The notes: generated by a model from the sequence alone, not told the origin. 41,364 nt of DNA from an uncultured Pelagibacteraceae bacterium (GCA_902536305.1 CACAWX010000006.1:1-41364); one strand, 5' to 3'; shown: positions 24,245 to 33,063, counted from the first letter of the stretch. Program-made: numbers and translations.

Positions 24245-25552
24245 ATGGAAAAAGTAAATTCACAAATCGATATGATAAAAACAGTAAAAGATTATATCAC
24301 GAATTTTAAAAACGATGGCAACGATTTTTTTTATTTTGTAACATCAGCAAATTCTATAGGTCACTTTTCTCTTCATGAAATTCTAAATTTTAAGACTAAC
24401 TTTTTTTTAAAAACAAAATATATTTTAAAAGATATATTTTATAGTTCTTATTATTTTTACTCATATTTAAATTATAAGAAAAAAATAAAAAAATATAATA
24501 AAATAATTGTAACGTGGGCATTTAAAGAACAATTTAACTCTGACGGTTCTTTTAATGATAAAACGCTTAATTATAGATCAAGCAACCTTAAAAATACGTT
24601 ATGGTTTGTAGTTTACTTATCAGACGATCTTCCCAAAAAAATTAATAATAATGTAGTCGTATTTAAAACAAGAGAAAAAAGAAATCGTAATTATTTGTTT
24701 TTAATTAAAAAAATTTTAAATTCTTTTAAATACATTTTTCTTGGTAAAACTTATTTTTTTAATAAAATATCTAATTTTAATATTTTTTCTGATGTTTTAT
24801 TTAACAAATATAAGATTTTTGTTACAAAAAATGTAAAATATTTATTGATACCTTATGAAGGCCAACCATTTCAAAATCAATTATTTAAGGAAACAAAAAA
24901 AATAAACCCTAAAATAAAAACAATAGGCTATGTTCATTCCTCGCCTTTATCAATGCCTTTCAATTTAATAAAAAAAAAAACTACTCCCGATGTGTTAATT
25001 GTAAATGGTAAATCTCAATACAATTGTCTTACGACTTCTCTTGGATGGAATAAAAAAATTGTGAGAATTCTACCATCAATGAGATTTGTTAAAGGAAAAA
25101 ATAATATGAAAAAATCCATATATTTACCTTTAGCTTTTAAATCAAAAGATAAAATTATTTTTTTGATAAAAACACTACTGGATGAAACAAAATTAAATAT
25201 TGCAAATTTTAAGATTAAAAATCATCCAGGTGCAGCAAACTCTAATTCTCACAAAGATTTGATCGCAAAAATTAAAAGAATAAAACAAAAAAATAAATTT
25301 TCAAAAACTAATTCTAAATCTTCAATTTTTATTGGTTCTTCAGGAGCTATTATAGAGGCTTTAGAAAGAGGAAACCATGTATTTCAAATTTGTGAAAGTC
25401 CTATTTTAGAAAGTTATTCTGATAAATTGTGGAAAGGGTTAAAAAAACAAATGATAACAAAAAATATTTTCAGTTATTCTTTAAAAAAGAAGAACAACAT
25501 TATTATTTTAGGAAAAAAAGATTATAGCATTAATAAATATTTAAGAGCATAA
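24245..25552 (+). CDS. Unrecognised protein with GT-B-like C-terminus, surface carbohydrate
   Basis: 435 residues, family not recognised with certainty. Visible are YEGQPFQNQLF near 203 and TIGYVHSSPLSMPF near 222. A DVLIVNGKSQYNCL stretch follows near 247, KIKNHPGA near 322 and SIFIGSSGAIIEALERGNHV near 360. The last block has the Ser-Ser...Glu-Ala-Leu pattern of donor-binding regions in GT-B transferases, and the HS/NGKSQ patterns recall the loops of Kdo- and capsule-type transferases. No signal peptide seen. It is two genes downstream of kdsB, so it may transfer the CMP-activated Kdo-like sugar (inference). Similar in general layout to the proteins at 10079 and 12471. Confidence 0.6.
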   Translation: MEKVNSQIDMIKTVKDYITNFKNDGNDFFYFVTSANSIGHFSLHEILNFKTNFFLKTKYILKDIFYSSYYFYSYLNYKKKIKKYNKIIVTWAFKEQFNSDGSFNDKTLNYRSSNLKNTLWFVVYLSDDLPKKINNNVVVFKTREKRNRNYLFLIKKILNSFKYIFLGKTYFFNKISNFNIFSDVLFNKYKIFVTKNVKYLLIPYEGQPFQNQLFKETKKINPKIKTIGYVHSSPLSMPFNLIKKKTTPDVLIVNGKSQYNCLTTSLGWNKKIVRILPSMRFVKGKNNMKKSIYLPLAFKSKDKIIFLIKTLLDETKLNIANFKIKNHPGAANSNSHKDLIAKIKRIKQKNKFSKTNSKSSIFIGSSGAIIEALERGNHVFQICESPILESYSDKLWKGLKKQMITKNIFSYSLKKKNNIIILGKKDYSINKYLRA

Positions 25553-25554
25553 AA

Positions 25555-26334
25555 ATGACAAGAAAATTTAAAAAATTATTCTACTTTTTATATTGTAGTT
25601 TGTTCTATGAAAAAGATAAATTTAAAAATCAACAAGAGGAGATTTTTAAAAGAAATAACCTTGATAGATTTATTGCTAAGAAAAATCTAGATACGATAAT
25701 TAAGAAAAATAATTTGTCAGTTTCAGAAATGGTTTCAGAACATGAAGTCATTTTTTCATCTTTAAGTTTAGATAAAAATATAAAAGTAGATAGAATTTTA
25801 GAAATAGGTACTTATGACGGTAGTAATGCTGTATTACTATCAGAATTATTTCCTAATTCTCAAATTATAACAATAGATCTTCCATCTAAAGATGATGAAT
25901 TTAATAAAACTTACAAGAGAAATAATTTAGACTTTCAAAATGAATTTATAAAATCTCGAAATGAAAAGTTGAGTAGGTTAAAAAATGTTGAGTTTATTGA
26001 AATGAATTCAATTAATTTAATCAACGAAAAAAAAACTTTTGATTTAATTTGGATTGATGGAGCTCATGGGTACCCTATAGTAACAATAGATATTATTAAT
26101 TCACTTAGACTATGTAATTTAAATGGTTTAATTTTGTGCGATGATGTTTATGTTAAAAAAATAAAAAATCAAGATCCTTATTATTTTTCGAATGCAACTT
26201 TTGAAACAATAAAAATTTTAAAAAGTCAAAAATTGATTAATTACGATTTATTTCTAAAGAGAATTGATAATAAATTTAATTATTTTCCAATAGAAAAAAA
26301 ATATATAGCTTTTATAAAAAAATTTAATATTTAA
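25555..26334 (+). CDS. Class I SAM-dependent methyltransferase
   Basis: 259 residues. RILEIGTYDGSNAVLL near residue 81 is the SAM-binding motif I. QIITIDLPSK near 102 ends with the acidic residue that binds the ribose, and FDLIWIDGAHGYPIV near 162 is motif II with the IDGAH pattern of Methyltransf_24-type O-methyltransferases. LILCDDVYV follows near 195. The N-terminal 75 residues are lysine-rich and may form helices covering the active site. It probably O-methylates a sugar of the glycan; target not identifiable. Begins 2 bases after the preceding stop. Confidence 0.78.
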   Translation: MTRKFKKLFYFLYCSLFYEKDKFKNQQEEIFKRNNLDRFIAKKNLDTIIKKNNLSVSEMVSEHEVIFSSLSLDKNIKVDRILEIGTYDGSNAVLLSELFPNSQIITIDLPSKDDEFNKTYKRNNLDFQNEFIKSRNEKLSRLKNVEFIEMNSINLINEKKTFDLIWIDGAHGYPIVTIDIINSLRLCNLNGLILCDDVYVKKIKNQDPYYFSNATFETIKILKSQKLINYDLFLKRIDNKFNYFPIEKKYIAFIKKFNI

Positions 26335-26337
26335 ATC

Positions 26338-27435
26338 ATGAAAAAATTTAAAAATTATAGTGTATTTTTAAGAAAGTATAAAAATCTTAAAGTATTAATT
26401 ACAGGCTCTACTGGTTTTAAAGGCGCCTGGTTATCTTATTGGTTATTTATTTTAGGAGCAAAAGTAGTAGGAGTAGGTCTAAGACCAGAAAAAAATTCTA
26501 TTATTTTCAAATCATTAAAATTAAATAAAAAAATCAAACAATATTACATTGACATAAGGGATCTCAAAAAATTAGATCGAGTTATAAAAAAAGAAAAACC
26601 GAGAATTGTTTTTCATTTAGCAGCTCAATCAATAGTCTCTCAAAGTTTTAAAAATCCTACAGAAACTGTAACCACAAATGTTATTGGAAGCACAAATGTA
26701 TTAGAGTCCGTAAGACTGAATAAGGTTCCTAATTTAGTCTATGTTACTTCTGATAAATGTTATTTAAATTTGGATAAAGCGAACGGTTACAAAGAAAATG
26801 ATACATTGGGTGGGTTAGATAATTATTCATCATCAAAAGCAAGTGCCGAAATAATATTCAATTCATACTATAATAGTTATTTTAAAAGTAAGTATTTAAA
26901 TGTTGCTAGTGTAAGAGCCGGAAATGTAATTGGAGGCGGTGATCTAAAACAAGATAGAATTATCCCTGATATAATTAAATCTATAAAACTCAAAAAGAAT
27001 TTAATTTTGAGAAATCCAAGCTCAACTCGTCCGTGGCAACATGTATTAGAGCCTTTATCTGGGTACTTACTTTTAGGTAACTTACTAATGAGTAAAAAAT
27101 TAGATAATAAAATAAAACCTAACTGGAACTTTGGGCCTTACGAAAAAAATTGTAAAAAAGTAAAAGAAATTACCAAAAAAATTTTAAAAAAAATTAAATC
27201 CAACATTAAGGTGATTATTAAAAAAAATAAAAACTTTCATGAATCTAATCTTTTGAGTCTGAATATTAATAAGGCTAATAAAGAATTAGGTTGGAAACCA
27301 ACACTTAATTTTGAAAATACGATGGATTTTACCGTATCTTGGTACAAAGCTTATTTAAAAGGTGAAAACTTGGAAAAAATGACATCAAACCAGATAAAAC
27401 TTTATACTTCCAAAATTAGGATTATTAAACAATGA
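26338..27435 (+). CDS. rfbG: CDP-glucose 4,6-dehydratase
   Basis: 365 residues. VLITGSTGFKGAWLSYWL (about residues 18-35) is the hallmark N-terminus of RfbG, followed by GVGLRPEK, VFHLAAQSIVSQSF near 97, VTSDKCY near 137, NYSSSKASAE with Tyr163/Lys167, and RAGNVIGGGD near 196. RPWQHVLEPLSGYL near 239 completes the pattern. It converts CDP-D-glucose to CDP-4-keto-6-deoxy-D-glucose. The enzyme making CDP-glucose is at 28646 and a C-methyltransferase lies between them, so the three form one cassette. No RfbH-type 3-dehydratase gene is present, which argues against 3,6-dideoxyhexoses. Confidence 0.9.
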   Translation: MKKFKNYSVFLRKYKNLKVLITGSTGFKGAWLSYWLFILGAKVVGVGLRPEKNSIIFKSLKLNKKIKQYYIDIRDLKKLDRVIKKEKPRIVFHLAAQSIVSQSFKNPTETVTTNVIGSTNVLESVRLNKVPNLVYVTSDKCYLNLDKANGYKENDTLGGLDNYSSSKASAEIIFNSYYNSYFKSKYLNVASVRAGNVIGGGDLKQDRIIPDIIKSIKLKKNLILRNPSSTRPWQHVLEPLSGYLLLGNLLMSKKLDNKIKPNWNFGPYEKNCKKVKEITKKILKKIKSNIKVIIKKNKNFHESNLLSLNINKANKELGWKPTLNFENTMDFTVSWYKAYLKGENLEKMTSNQIKLYTSKIRIIKQ

Positions 27436-28643
27436 GATGCAGAATTTGCAAAGGTAAACTTAAAACTATTATCGACTTTGGTAAAATTGGTTTGGTTGGA
27501 AATTTTTATAATAAAAAAAAAATTGACAAAAAATTTAAAATTTCTCTAAATTTTTGTAGTTTATGCAAACATGTTCAAATAGGAGAAAAATTAAATCCAG
27601 ATGCACTTTTTAAAAATTATCTATGGGAAACTGGTGTTTCAAAATCTAATATAACATTAATAAAAAGATTAATAAAAACTCTTAAAAAACTTAAAGCATC
27701 CAAGAAATCAAAAATCTTTGAAATAGCCTGCAATGATGGCATATTTTTAAATATATTACAAAGAAAACTAAATTGTTTTGCAGTGGGAATGGATCCAGCA
27801 AGAAATCTCGCTAAAAAAAACAAAACCAAAAATGTTTTAAGAATTGTCAATTATTTCAATAAAAAAACTTCTAAATATACAAGTATTAAGTTTGGTAAAT
27901 TTGACTTTGTGATAGCTAGGAATGTCTTAGCTCATGTCAAAAATCCTAATGAAATATTTAAAGGTGCTTTTAATATTCTTAATGATCATGGGATTTTAAT
28001 ATTAGAATTTCCAAGTTTGTTAAATATTATTAAAAATAATCAATACGATAACATTTTTCATGAACATATTGGATTTCATTCGCTTAAATCAATTCTAGAT
28101 CTTTGCAAAATAAATAATATGAAAATGATTAATTTCGATAAAATTGATTCACAGGGTGGTTCTTTACGTTGTTATGTTGTCAAAAAATCATGCAAAATCA
28201 AGATAAGCAATAAAATTAAAAATTTCGTTAAAGTTGAAAAAAATAATGGTCTTTACAGCAACAAAAAATTAATCAGTTTTAAAGATAAAATAAATGCCCA
28301 CCGAGTTAAAATAAACTCTTTTATAAAAGATTTGAAGAAGAAAAGGAAAAAAATATCTGCTTATGGAGCTTCAGGTAAAGGTTTAGCTTTGTTACAATAC
28401 TGTAAAATTGATAATAAACTTATTGATGAAATTTATGATAAAAGTAAATTAAAACAAAATAAATTTACGGCTGGAACACAAATTTTTATCAAAAACCCAT
28501 TAAAGATTAGAAAACAAAGAATTGATTACCTTTTACTCTTAAGCTGGAATCTTAAAAAGGAAATTATAAAACAAGAAAAAAAATTTAGAGTTAATGGGGG
28601 TAAATTTATAGTTCCATTTCCAAGTCCAAGGGTAATTAAATAA
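27432..28643 (+). CDS. NDP-sugar C-methyltransferase (TylC3/NovU-type)
   Basis: 403 residues in the three-part layout of sugar C-methyltransferases. An N-terminal zinc-binding domain carries CRICKG and CSLCKH (two CxxC pairs). The central SAM domain has FEIACNDGIFLNIL near 96, GMDPARNLAKKN near 117, and RNVLAHVKNPNEIF near 158. A catalytic segment FHEHIGFHS near 212 and DSQGGSLRCYV near 239 follow. The C-terminal domain has ISAYGASGKGLALLQYC near 310. This type methylates the carbon next to the keto group of 4-keto-6-deoxy sugars. With RfbG beside it, the product is probably a CDP-linked 6-deoxy-3- or 5-C-methyl-hexose (inference). Overlaps rfbG by 4 bases. Confidence 0.86.
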   Translation: MRCRICKGKLKTIIDFGKIGLVGNFYNKKKIDKKFKISLNFCSLCKHVQIGEKLNPDALFKNYLWETGVSKSNITLIKRLIKTLKKLKASKKSKIFEIACNDGIFLNILQRKLNCFAVGMDPARNLAKKNKTKNVLRIVNYFNKKTSKYTSIKFGKFDFVIARNVLAHVKNPNEIFKGAFNILNDHGILILEFPSLLNIIKNNQYDNIFHEHIGFHSLKSILDLCKINNMKMINFDKIDSQGGSLRCYVVKKSCKIKISNKIKNFVKVEKNNGLYSNKKLISFKDKINAHRVKINSFIKDLKKKRKKISAYGASGKGLALLQYCKIDNKLIDEIYDKSKLKQNKFTAGTQIFIKNPLKIRKQRIDYLLLLSWNLKKEIIKQEKKFRVNGGKFIVPFPSPRVIK

Positions 28644-28645
28644 AT

Positions 28646-29341
28646 ATGAAAGTTTTAATTTTAGCAGGTGGATTTGGTACAAGATTATCTGAGTACACAG
28701 ATAGTATTCCAAAACCTATGATACCAATTGGAAATAAACCAATAATTGAACATATAATTTCAATTTATTCAAAGTATGGATTTAACGAATTTATAATAGC
28801 ACTTGGTTATAAGGGAGATGTCATAAAAAATCATTTTAACAATTTTAAAAGTAAATTAAAAATTGAACTCATCGATACTGGATCTGAGACATTGACTGGC
28901 GGTAGGATTAAAAGGCTTAAAGATCATTTTAAGGAACCTTTTTTTCTAACTTATGGTGATGGGGTGTCAGATATAGATATTGGTAAGCTATTAAAATTTC
29001 ATAAAAGTCATAAAAAAACTCTTACTGTAACTGCAGTAAGACCTCCAGCAAGATTTGGATACCTATCACTTGAACATGATACTGTTACAAAATTTAGTGA
29101 AAAAGTTGATAGAGGAGAAAATTGGATCAATGGCGGTTTCTTTGTAGCCGAGTCAAAAATATTTGACTTTATTGATGGAGATAACACTATTTTTGAAAAA
29201 GAGCCTTTGGAGAAACTCGCAAGCATGGGTGAGTTAAAAGCTTTTAAACATGAGGGTTTTTGGCAGTGTATGGATCACAAAATCGATAAAATTAAATTAG
29301 ATGAACTTTGTCTTAAAAATAAAGCTCCATGGCTAAAATAA
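28646..29341 (+). CDS. rfbF: Glucose-1-phosphate cytidylyltransferase
   Basis: 231 residues. ILAGGFGTRLSEYT (residues about 5-18) binds the nucleotide, IPKPMIPIGNKPIIEHI follows, and FLTYGDGVSDID near 99 holds the metal-binding Asp. VRPPARFGYLSLE near 131 and GENWINGGFFVAES near 151 are specific for RfbF-type enzymes, and GFWQCMDHKIDK near 207 replaces the usual end. It makes CDP-glucose from CTP and glucose 1-phosphate for RfbG. It is about 25 residues shorter than typical RfbF (about 257), the tail being cut after APWLK, where the next gene overlaps by 13 bases. Confidence 0.9.
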   Translation: MKVLILAGGFGTRLSEYTDSIPKPMIPIGNKPIIEHIISIYSKYGFNEFIIALGYKGDVIKNHFNNFKSKLKIELIDTGSETLTGGRIKRLKDHFKEPFFLTYGDGVSDIDIGKLLKFHKSHKKTLTVTAVRPPARFGYLSLEHDTVTKFSEKVDRGENWINGGFFVAESKIFDFIDGDNTIFEKEPLEKLASMGELKAFKHEGFWQCMDHKIDKIKLDELCLKNKAPWLK

Positions 29342-30240
29342 AGAAAATTATAATTTTTGGAGGGACAGGATTTATTGGATACCATCTATGCAAAAAAGCT
29401 TTAAAAAATAAATTTAAAGTCTTAAGTATTTCTAAAAACCCACCGTTAATGAAAAGAAGATTAAATAAAATTAATTATATTAATATGGACGCAACAAAGA
29501 TAAGAAGTTTTAAAAAGATAAGCAGAGATTGCGATATAATTATCAATGCTGCAGGATACGGAAGTCACTTAAGAGGAAAAAAGGGCAAAGCTTTATACAA
29601 CGATCATATTTTGATTATTAAAAATATAATAAAATATTTTAATGGGAAAAATATAAAAAAAATTATTCAAATAGGCTCTTCATCCGAATACGCTAAATAT
29701 AATTCTAGAATAAATGAGAATTTTAAAACTAGACCTATATCGTATTATGGCAAAGCTAAACTTCGTATAACAAAACTTTTACAAAATGAGTACAGTAAAA
29801 AAAAATTACCAATTACAATATTTAGAATATTTCAAGCATATGGTCCAAAGCAAGACGAAAATAGACTGATCCCTTATGTGATTAAAAATCTCAAAAAGAA
29901 AAGGGATGTTTATTTAACAAATGGCAAGCAAATTAGAGATTTTTGTTTTATTGATGATTTAATAAATGCAATTTTTTTATCTATAAATAATAAAAATACA
30001 AATGGCTTAGTAATAAATTTAGGCTCTGGTAGAAAAATTAAAGTGGATCAAATAGTAAAAAAAATATTCAAAATAATAAAAAAAGGAAAATTAATATTTA
30101 ATGCAAGAAAATTCCACCATGGTGAACACAAAATAATTTTACCTAATATTTCCAAAGCAAAAAAATTGCTAAAATGGAAGCCAAAAATTTCACTAGAAAA
30201 TGGATTAAAGAGAACAATCAAAGAGAGACTACATACATGA
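29329..30240 (+). CDS. NAD-dependent epimerase/reductase of the CDP-sugar cassette
   Basis: 303 residues, extended SDR. IIFGGTGFIGYHLC (about residues 7-20), IINAAGYGSHLRG near 67, IQIGSSSEYAKY near 106 and SYYGKAK with Tyr140/Lys144. FRIFQAYGPKQDENRLIP near 162 and IRDFCFIDDLINA near 202 are typical of 4-ketosugar reductases and epimerases such as CDP-abequose or CDP-paratose enzymes. It would finish the CDP-C-methyl-6-deoxyhexose by 4-keto reduction (inference). It overlaps rfbF by 13 bases and the next gene by 4 (ATGA). Confidence 0.82.
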   Translation: MAKIKKIIIFGGTGFIGYHLCKKALKNKFKVLSISKNPPLMKRRLNKINYINMDATKIRSFKKISRDCDIIINAAGYGSHLRGKKGKALYNDHILIIKNIIKYFNGKNIKKIIQIGSSSEYAKYNSRINENFKTRPISYYGKAKLRITKLLQNEYSKKKLPITIFRIFQAYGPKQDENRLIPYVIKNLKKKRDVYLTNGKQIRDFCFIDDLINAIFLSINNKNTNGLVINLGSGRKIKVDQIVKKIFKIIKKGKLIFNARKFHHGEHKIILPNISKAKKLLKWKPKISLENGLKRTIKERLHT

Positions 30241-31112
30241 AAAAAATACATTTAATTATAAAATTTTTTTTTCTTAAGATTATTTATCTTGCCTCTATAA
30301 AATTAAATAAATTTTATATTTATGACTATTTTTCAAATAAATTAATACAATCTAATCATCCAAAAAGACTTGATTTAATAAAAAAGATTCTTGAAAATGA
30401 TAATTTAGAACCTAATAAAGATAAATTCTTTTTATTAGATGAACTAATTACAAACAAAAAAATAATTTTTCTAGGTGACTCTCATGTTGAATTTTTGAGT
30501 AGAGTTAAGTTTAAAAGACATAGTATTTATTCAAATCACATTAGATCAGTTTGGTTAGGACCTAGAACTATAATTGGACTGAACAATATTGAAAACTTGA
30601 GTTATTTAAGAAAAAAAATAGACTTGATAAATAAAAATAACCTGCAAGATTTAAGATTGGTTTTGTCTATTGGCAGTATTGACGTTAGGTGTTTATATTA
30701 TGAAATTCTCTTAAGAAAATTAGTTAGTTCTGAAGCTCAAGTGTATAAAATGTTTAAAGAAAATTTTAGACTTTTTTTGAATGAGATAAAAAAAGTAAAT
30801 ATAGATTTAAAGAATTGTTATATTTTAGGTTTATTTAATTCATTAGACAAAGGTTATGAGGTTAAAAATATTGACGAGCTGACAAGTATTAAAAAAAAAT
30901 TTGATTTTCCAACTTTTGGAAATATAGATGACAGAGCAAATTGGACGAATGCTACAAATGAAATAATAAAAGAAACTTTAAAAGATGTGCCGATAGGATT
31001 TATTCCTCTTGATGAAATTATCAAAAATACCTCCGATAGTGAGACTTTCGACAATAACGTACATATACTTTCAAAAAAAATTTTAGAGTATATTTATAAG
31101 GAAATAATTTAG
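30237..31112 (+). CDS. SGNH/GDSL-like hydrolase or acyltransferase-type protein
   Basis: 291 residues from ATG 30237, which overlaps the preceding stop as ATGA; the longer frame from 30174 reads into the epimerase. An N-terminal hydrophobic segment (about residues 4-20) could anchor it. IIFLGDSHVEF gives the Gly-Asp-Ser motif with Ser82, VLSIGSIDVRC near 140 resembles a later SGNH block, and DNNVHI near 272-277 provides His276. The usual DxxH has its Asp one position further away here (Asp272), so the triad is uncertain. It precedes FkbH and ACP genes, so it may release or transfer a carrier-bound acyl group (inference). Weak family call. Confidence 0.55.
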   Translation: MKKIHLIIKFFFLKIIYLASIKLNKFYIYDYFSNKLIQSNHPKRLDLIKKILENDNLEPNKDKFFLLDELITNKKIIFLGDSHVEFLSRVKFKRHSIYSNHIRSVWLGPRTIIGLNNIENLSYLRKKIDLINKNNLQDLRLVLSIGSIDVRCLYYEILLRKLVSSEAQVYKMFKENFRLFLNEIKKVNIDLKNCYILGLFNSLDKGYEVKNIDELTSIKKKFDFPTFGNIDDRANWTNATNEIIKETLKDVPIGFIPLDEIIKNTSDSETFDNNVHILSKKILEYIYKEII

Positions 31113-32822
31113 ATGATGAATAAAAATAACGATTATTTTAGTTTAATTGAAAAAAAAAATAATTTTTTAAAAAAAAAAATTAAACATAATTTAAACAACA
31201 CTATTAATGTAAAAATCTTAGGCGGGTATACTAATAATGAAATAGAGGATTGGCTTGGATATTTTTTATTAACTAAAGGTGTACATGCAAAAATAGATAC
31301 TAGTTTATGGGGCCCAGCTTATTCAGATCTAAATTATGTAAAAAAAAATAAAGAGGATTTCCTCGTAATAATTAATAGTTGGAGAGATCTTTTAAGTGAT
31401 AAAAGTTGGTTTGATCTAAAAATAAAACCTAGCGAAATAAATAAAATATTTGAAACTTTTTTTGGTAAAATTAAATCAAATGTAATTATTACATTATTTG
31501 ACAAGCCTAATATAAACATTAATACAAAATATGGAAACCTAGAAGAAGTTGTAGACCAAATAAATTTTTTTATAAAAAAATTAAAAGAAAATAACAAAAA
31601 AAATATGATTGAGATAATTGACTTTGATAGAAGAAATGAAGACGAATACGAGGTTACAAATTTTAGAGACTGGTATTCATTTGGTAAGCTGTTTGGTTTG
31701 CAACAAAATGTAAATTTTACAAATATTATAGCTAACAAAATTTCTAATAACTATATACCGCCGAAAAAATTAGTCATAATTGATTTAGACAATACAATTT
31801 GGGGAGGTGTAATTGGCGATCAAGTTCCAAGTAGCATTAAAATAGGTGATGAAAGTCCTGAGGGAAGAATATTTCGAGATATTCAGTCTTACCTCAAAAT
31901 GTTAAAACTAAACGGATGTCTATTAGCAATTGTCTCAAAAAATGAGGAAAAGATTGCTTTAAATTTTTTAAAAGACAAGAGAAATACACTAAAGATAAGT
32001 GACTTTGTTACATATCGTATAAACTGGGAAAAAAAATACAAGAATATATTATCGATAAAAAAAGATTTAAACATTGGATTAGATAGTATTGTTTTTTTAG
32101 ACGATAACCCCTCTGAAAGATCTGAAGTAATGAATTTTATTCCTGAAGTAAATGTTCCTGATTTAGGAAGTTCACCTGAGGAATACCTAAATATAATTAA
32201 TTTGCATAATTATTTTAATTTTAAAAATATTTCCTCAGAAGATAAAAATAGATCATCTTTTTACATTGTAGAAAAAAAAAGAGAGAAACTTAAAGCCAAA
32301 GCATCAAACTATAGTCAGTTTTTAAAATCTCTTAATACAAGTATAAATTTTATTAAATTAAATTCAGAAAATATAGATAGAGTGCATCAACTTACCAACA
32401 AAACAAATCAGTTTAATTTTACCTCAAAAAGAATGCAAATAAGTGAGATTAATAAGTTTAAATTAAAAGATAAAAAAATATTAATCATTAGCGCAAAAGA
32501 TAAATTTGGAGATTATGGAATTATAAGTGTAGTTTATATAAATGTTAAAAAAGAACTAGAAATTGAAAATTGGTTAATGAGCTGCAGAGTATTTAATAAA
32601 ACTATTGAGCACGGTATAATGAAAGAACTTACTAAAATAGCAAAAAAAAATAAAAAAACTTTTATTAAGTTAACTTATTTAAAAAATGATAAAAATAAAA
32701 TTTTAGAAAATGTAATTAAAACTTTAGGTTTTGCCAAAACAAAGAAAAAAAATAAATACATTTTTAACTTAAAGAAAAAATTTGATATGAACAAAATTTA
32801 TTGTCGGATTTTACATGGATAA
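31113..32822 (+). CDS. FkbH-like HAD-IIIC protein, glyceryl-ACP synthase type
   Basis: 569 residues. The N-terminal 200 residues resemble the SGNH-like domain found in many FkbH proteins. The HAD core begins with IIDLDNTIWGGVIG, where Asp224 and Asp226 are the nucleophile and acid/base. LLAIVSKNEE near 273 and IVFLDDNPSERSEV near 325 are motifs II-IV. The C-terminal part with NKTNQFNFTSKR and GDYGIISVVY resembles a GNAT-type domain. Characterised relatives take 1,3-bisphosphoglycerate and load a glyceryl group on ACP. Its ACP partner follows with an 8-base overlap. A glyceryl- or methoxymalonyl-type unit for glycan acylation is a reasonable inference. Confidence 0.85.
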   Translation: MMNKNNDYFSLIEKKNNFLKKKIKHNLNNTINVKILGGYTNNEIEDWLGYFLLTKGVHAKIDTSLWGPAYSDLNYVKKNKEDFLVIINSWRDLLSDKSWFDLKIKPSEINKIFETFFGKIKSNVIITLFDKPNININTKYGNLEEVVDQINFFIKKLKENNKKNMIEIIDFDRRNEDEYEVTNFRDWYSFGKLFGLQQNVNFTNIIANKISNNYIPPKKLVIIDLDNTIWGGVIGDQVPSSIKIGDESPEGRIFRDIQSYLKMLKLNGCLLAIVSKNEEKIALNFLKDKRNTLKISDFVTYRINWEKKYKNILSIKKDLNIGLDSIVFLDDNPSERSEVMNFIPEVNVPDLGSSPEEYLNIINLHNYFNFKNISSEDKNRSSFYIVEKKREKLKAKASNYSQFLKSLNTSINFIKLNSENIDRVHQLTNKTNQFNFTSKRMQISEINKFKLKDKKILIISAKDKFGDYGIISVVYINVKKELEIENWLMSCRVFNKTIEHGIMKELTKIAKKNKKTFIKLTYLKNDKNKILENVIKTLGFAKTKKKNKYIFNLKKKFDMNKIYCRILHG

Positions 32823-33063
32823 AAATCATTTACTAAATTTAAACGAGATATTTAAAAAATATTTCAATAGAAAAATTACTCTTAAAAAAACAACCTCTGC
32901 TAAAGATATTAAAGGTTGGGATAGTCTAGCACAAGTTGGCTTGATTTTAATGATAGAAAAAAAATATAAGATGAGGTTTTCTTTATCCGAAACTAGTAAT
33001 TTAAAAAATATTGGAGACATGATCAAAGTCTTGCAAAGAAAAATTAATGAAAAAAAAATATAG
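32815..33063 (+). CDS. Acyl carrier protein, second copy
   Basis: 82 residues. GWDSLAQVGLI holds Ser37, the phosphopantetheine site, with a helix III region (LSETSNLKNIGDMIKVL) typical of small ACPs. It overlaps the FkbH gene at its start (8 bases) and the MaoC gene at its end (17 bases), so these three are probably made in fixed ratio. FkbH enzymes need exactly such a discrete carrier. It differs from the ACP at 8245 beyond the WDS motif, so the two carriers probably serve separate routes. Confidence 0.87.
   Translation: MDKNHLLNLNEIFKKYFNRKITLKKTTSAKDIKGWDSLAQVGLILMIEKKYKMRFSLSETSNLKNIGDMIKVLQRKINEKKI

Noticed and set aside
28900-28910. GGCGGTAG, resembling the ops element of RfaH-controlled loci
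   Set aside because: It is in the middle of rfbF coding sequence, where it encodes the conserved GGR residues, and not in a leader.
30174-30236. Longer N-terminus for the SGNH-like protein
   Set aside because: It lies within the epimerase C-terminus; ATG 30237 forms the usual ATGA junction.
31334-31738. 134-residue open frame on the - strand
   Set aside because: Antisense of the FkbH N-terminal domain, hydrophobic only because Lys/Asn codons read as Phe/Ile on the other strand.
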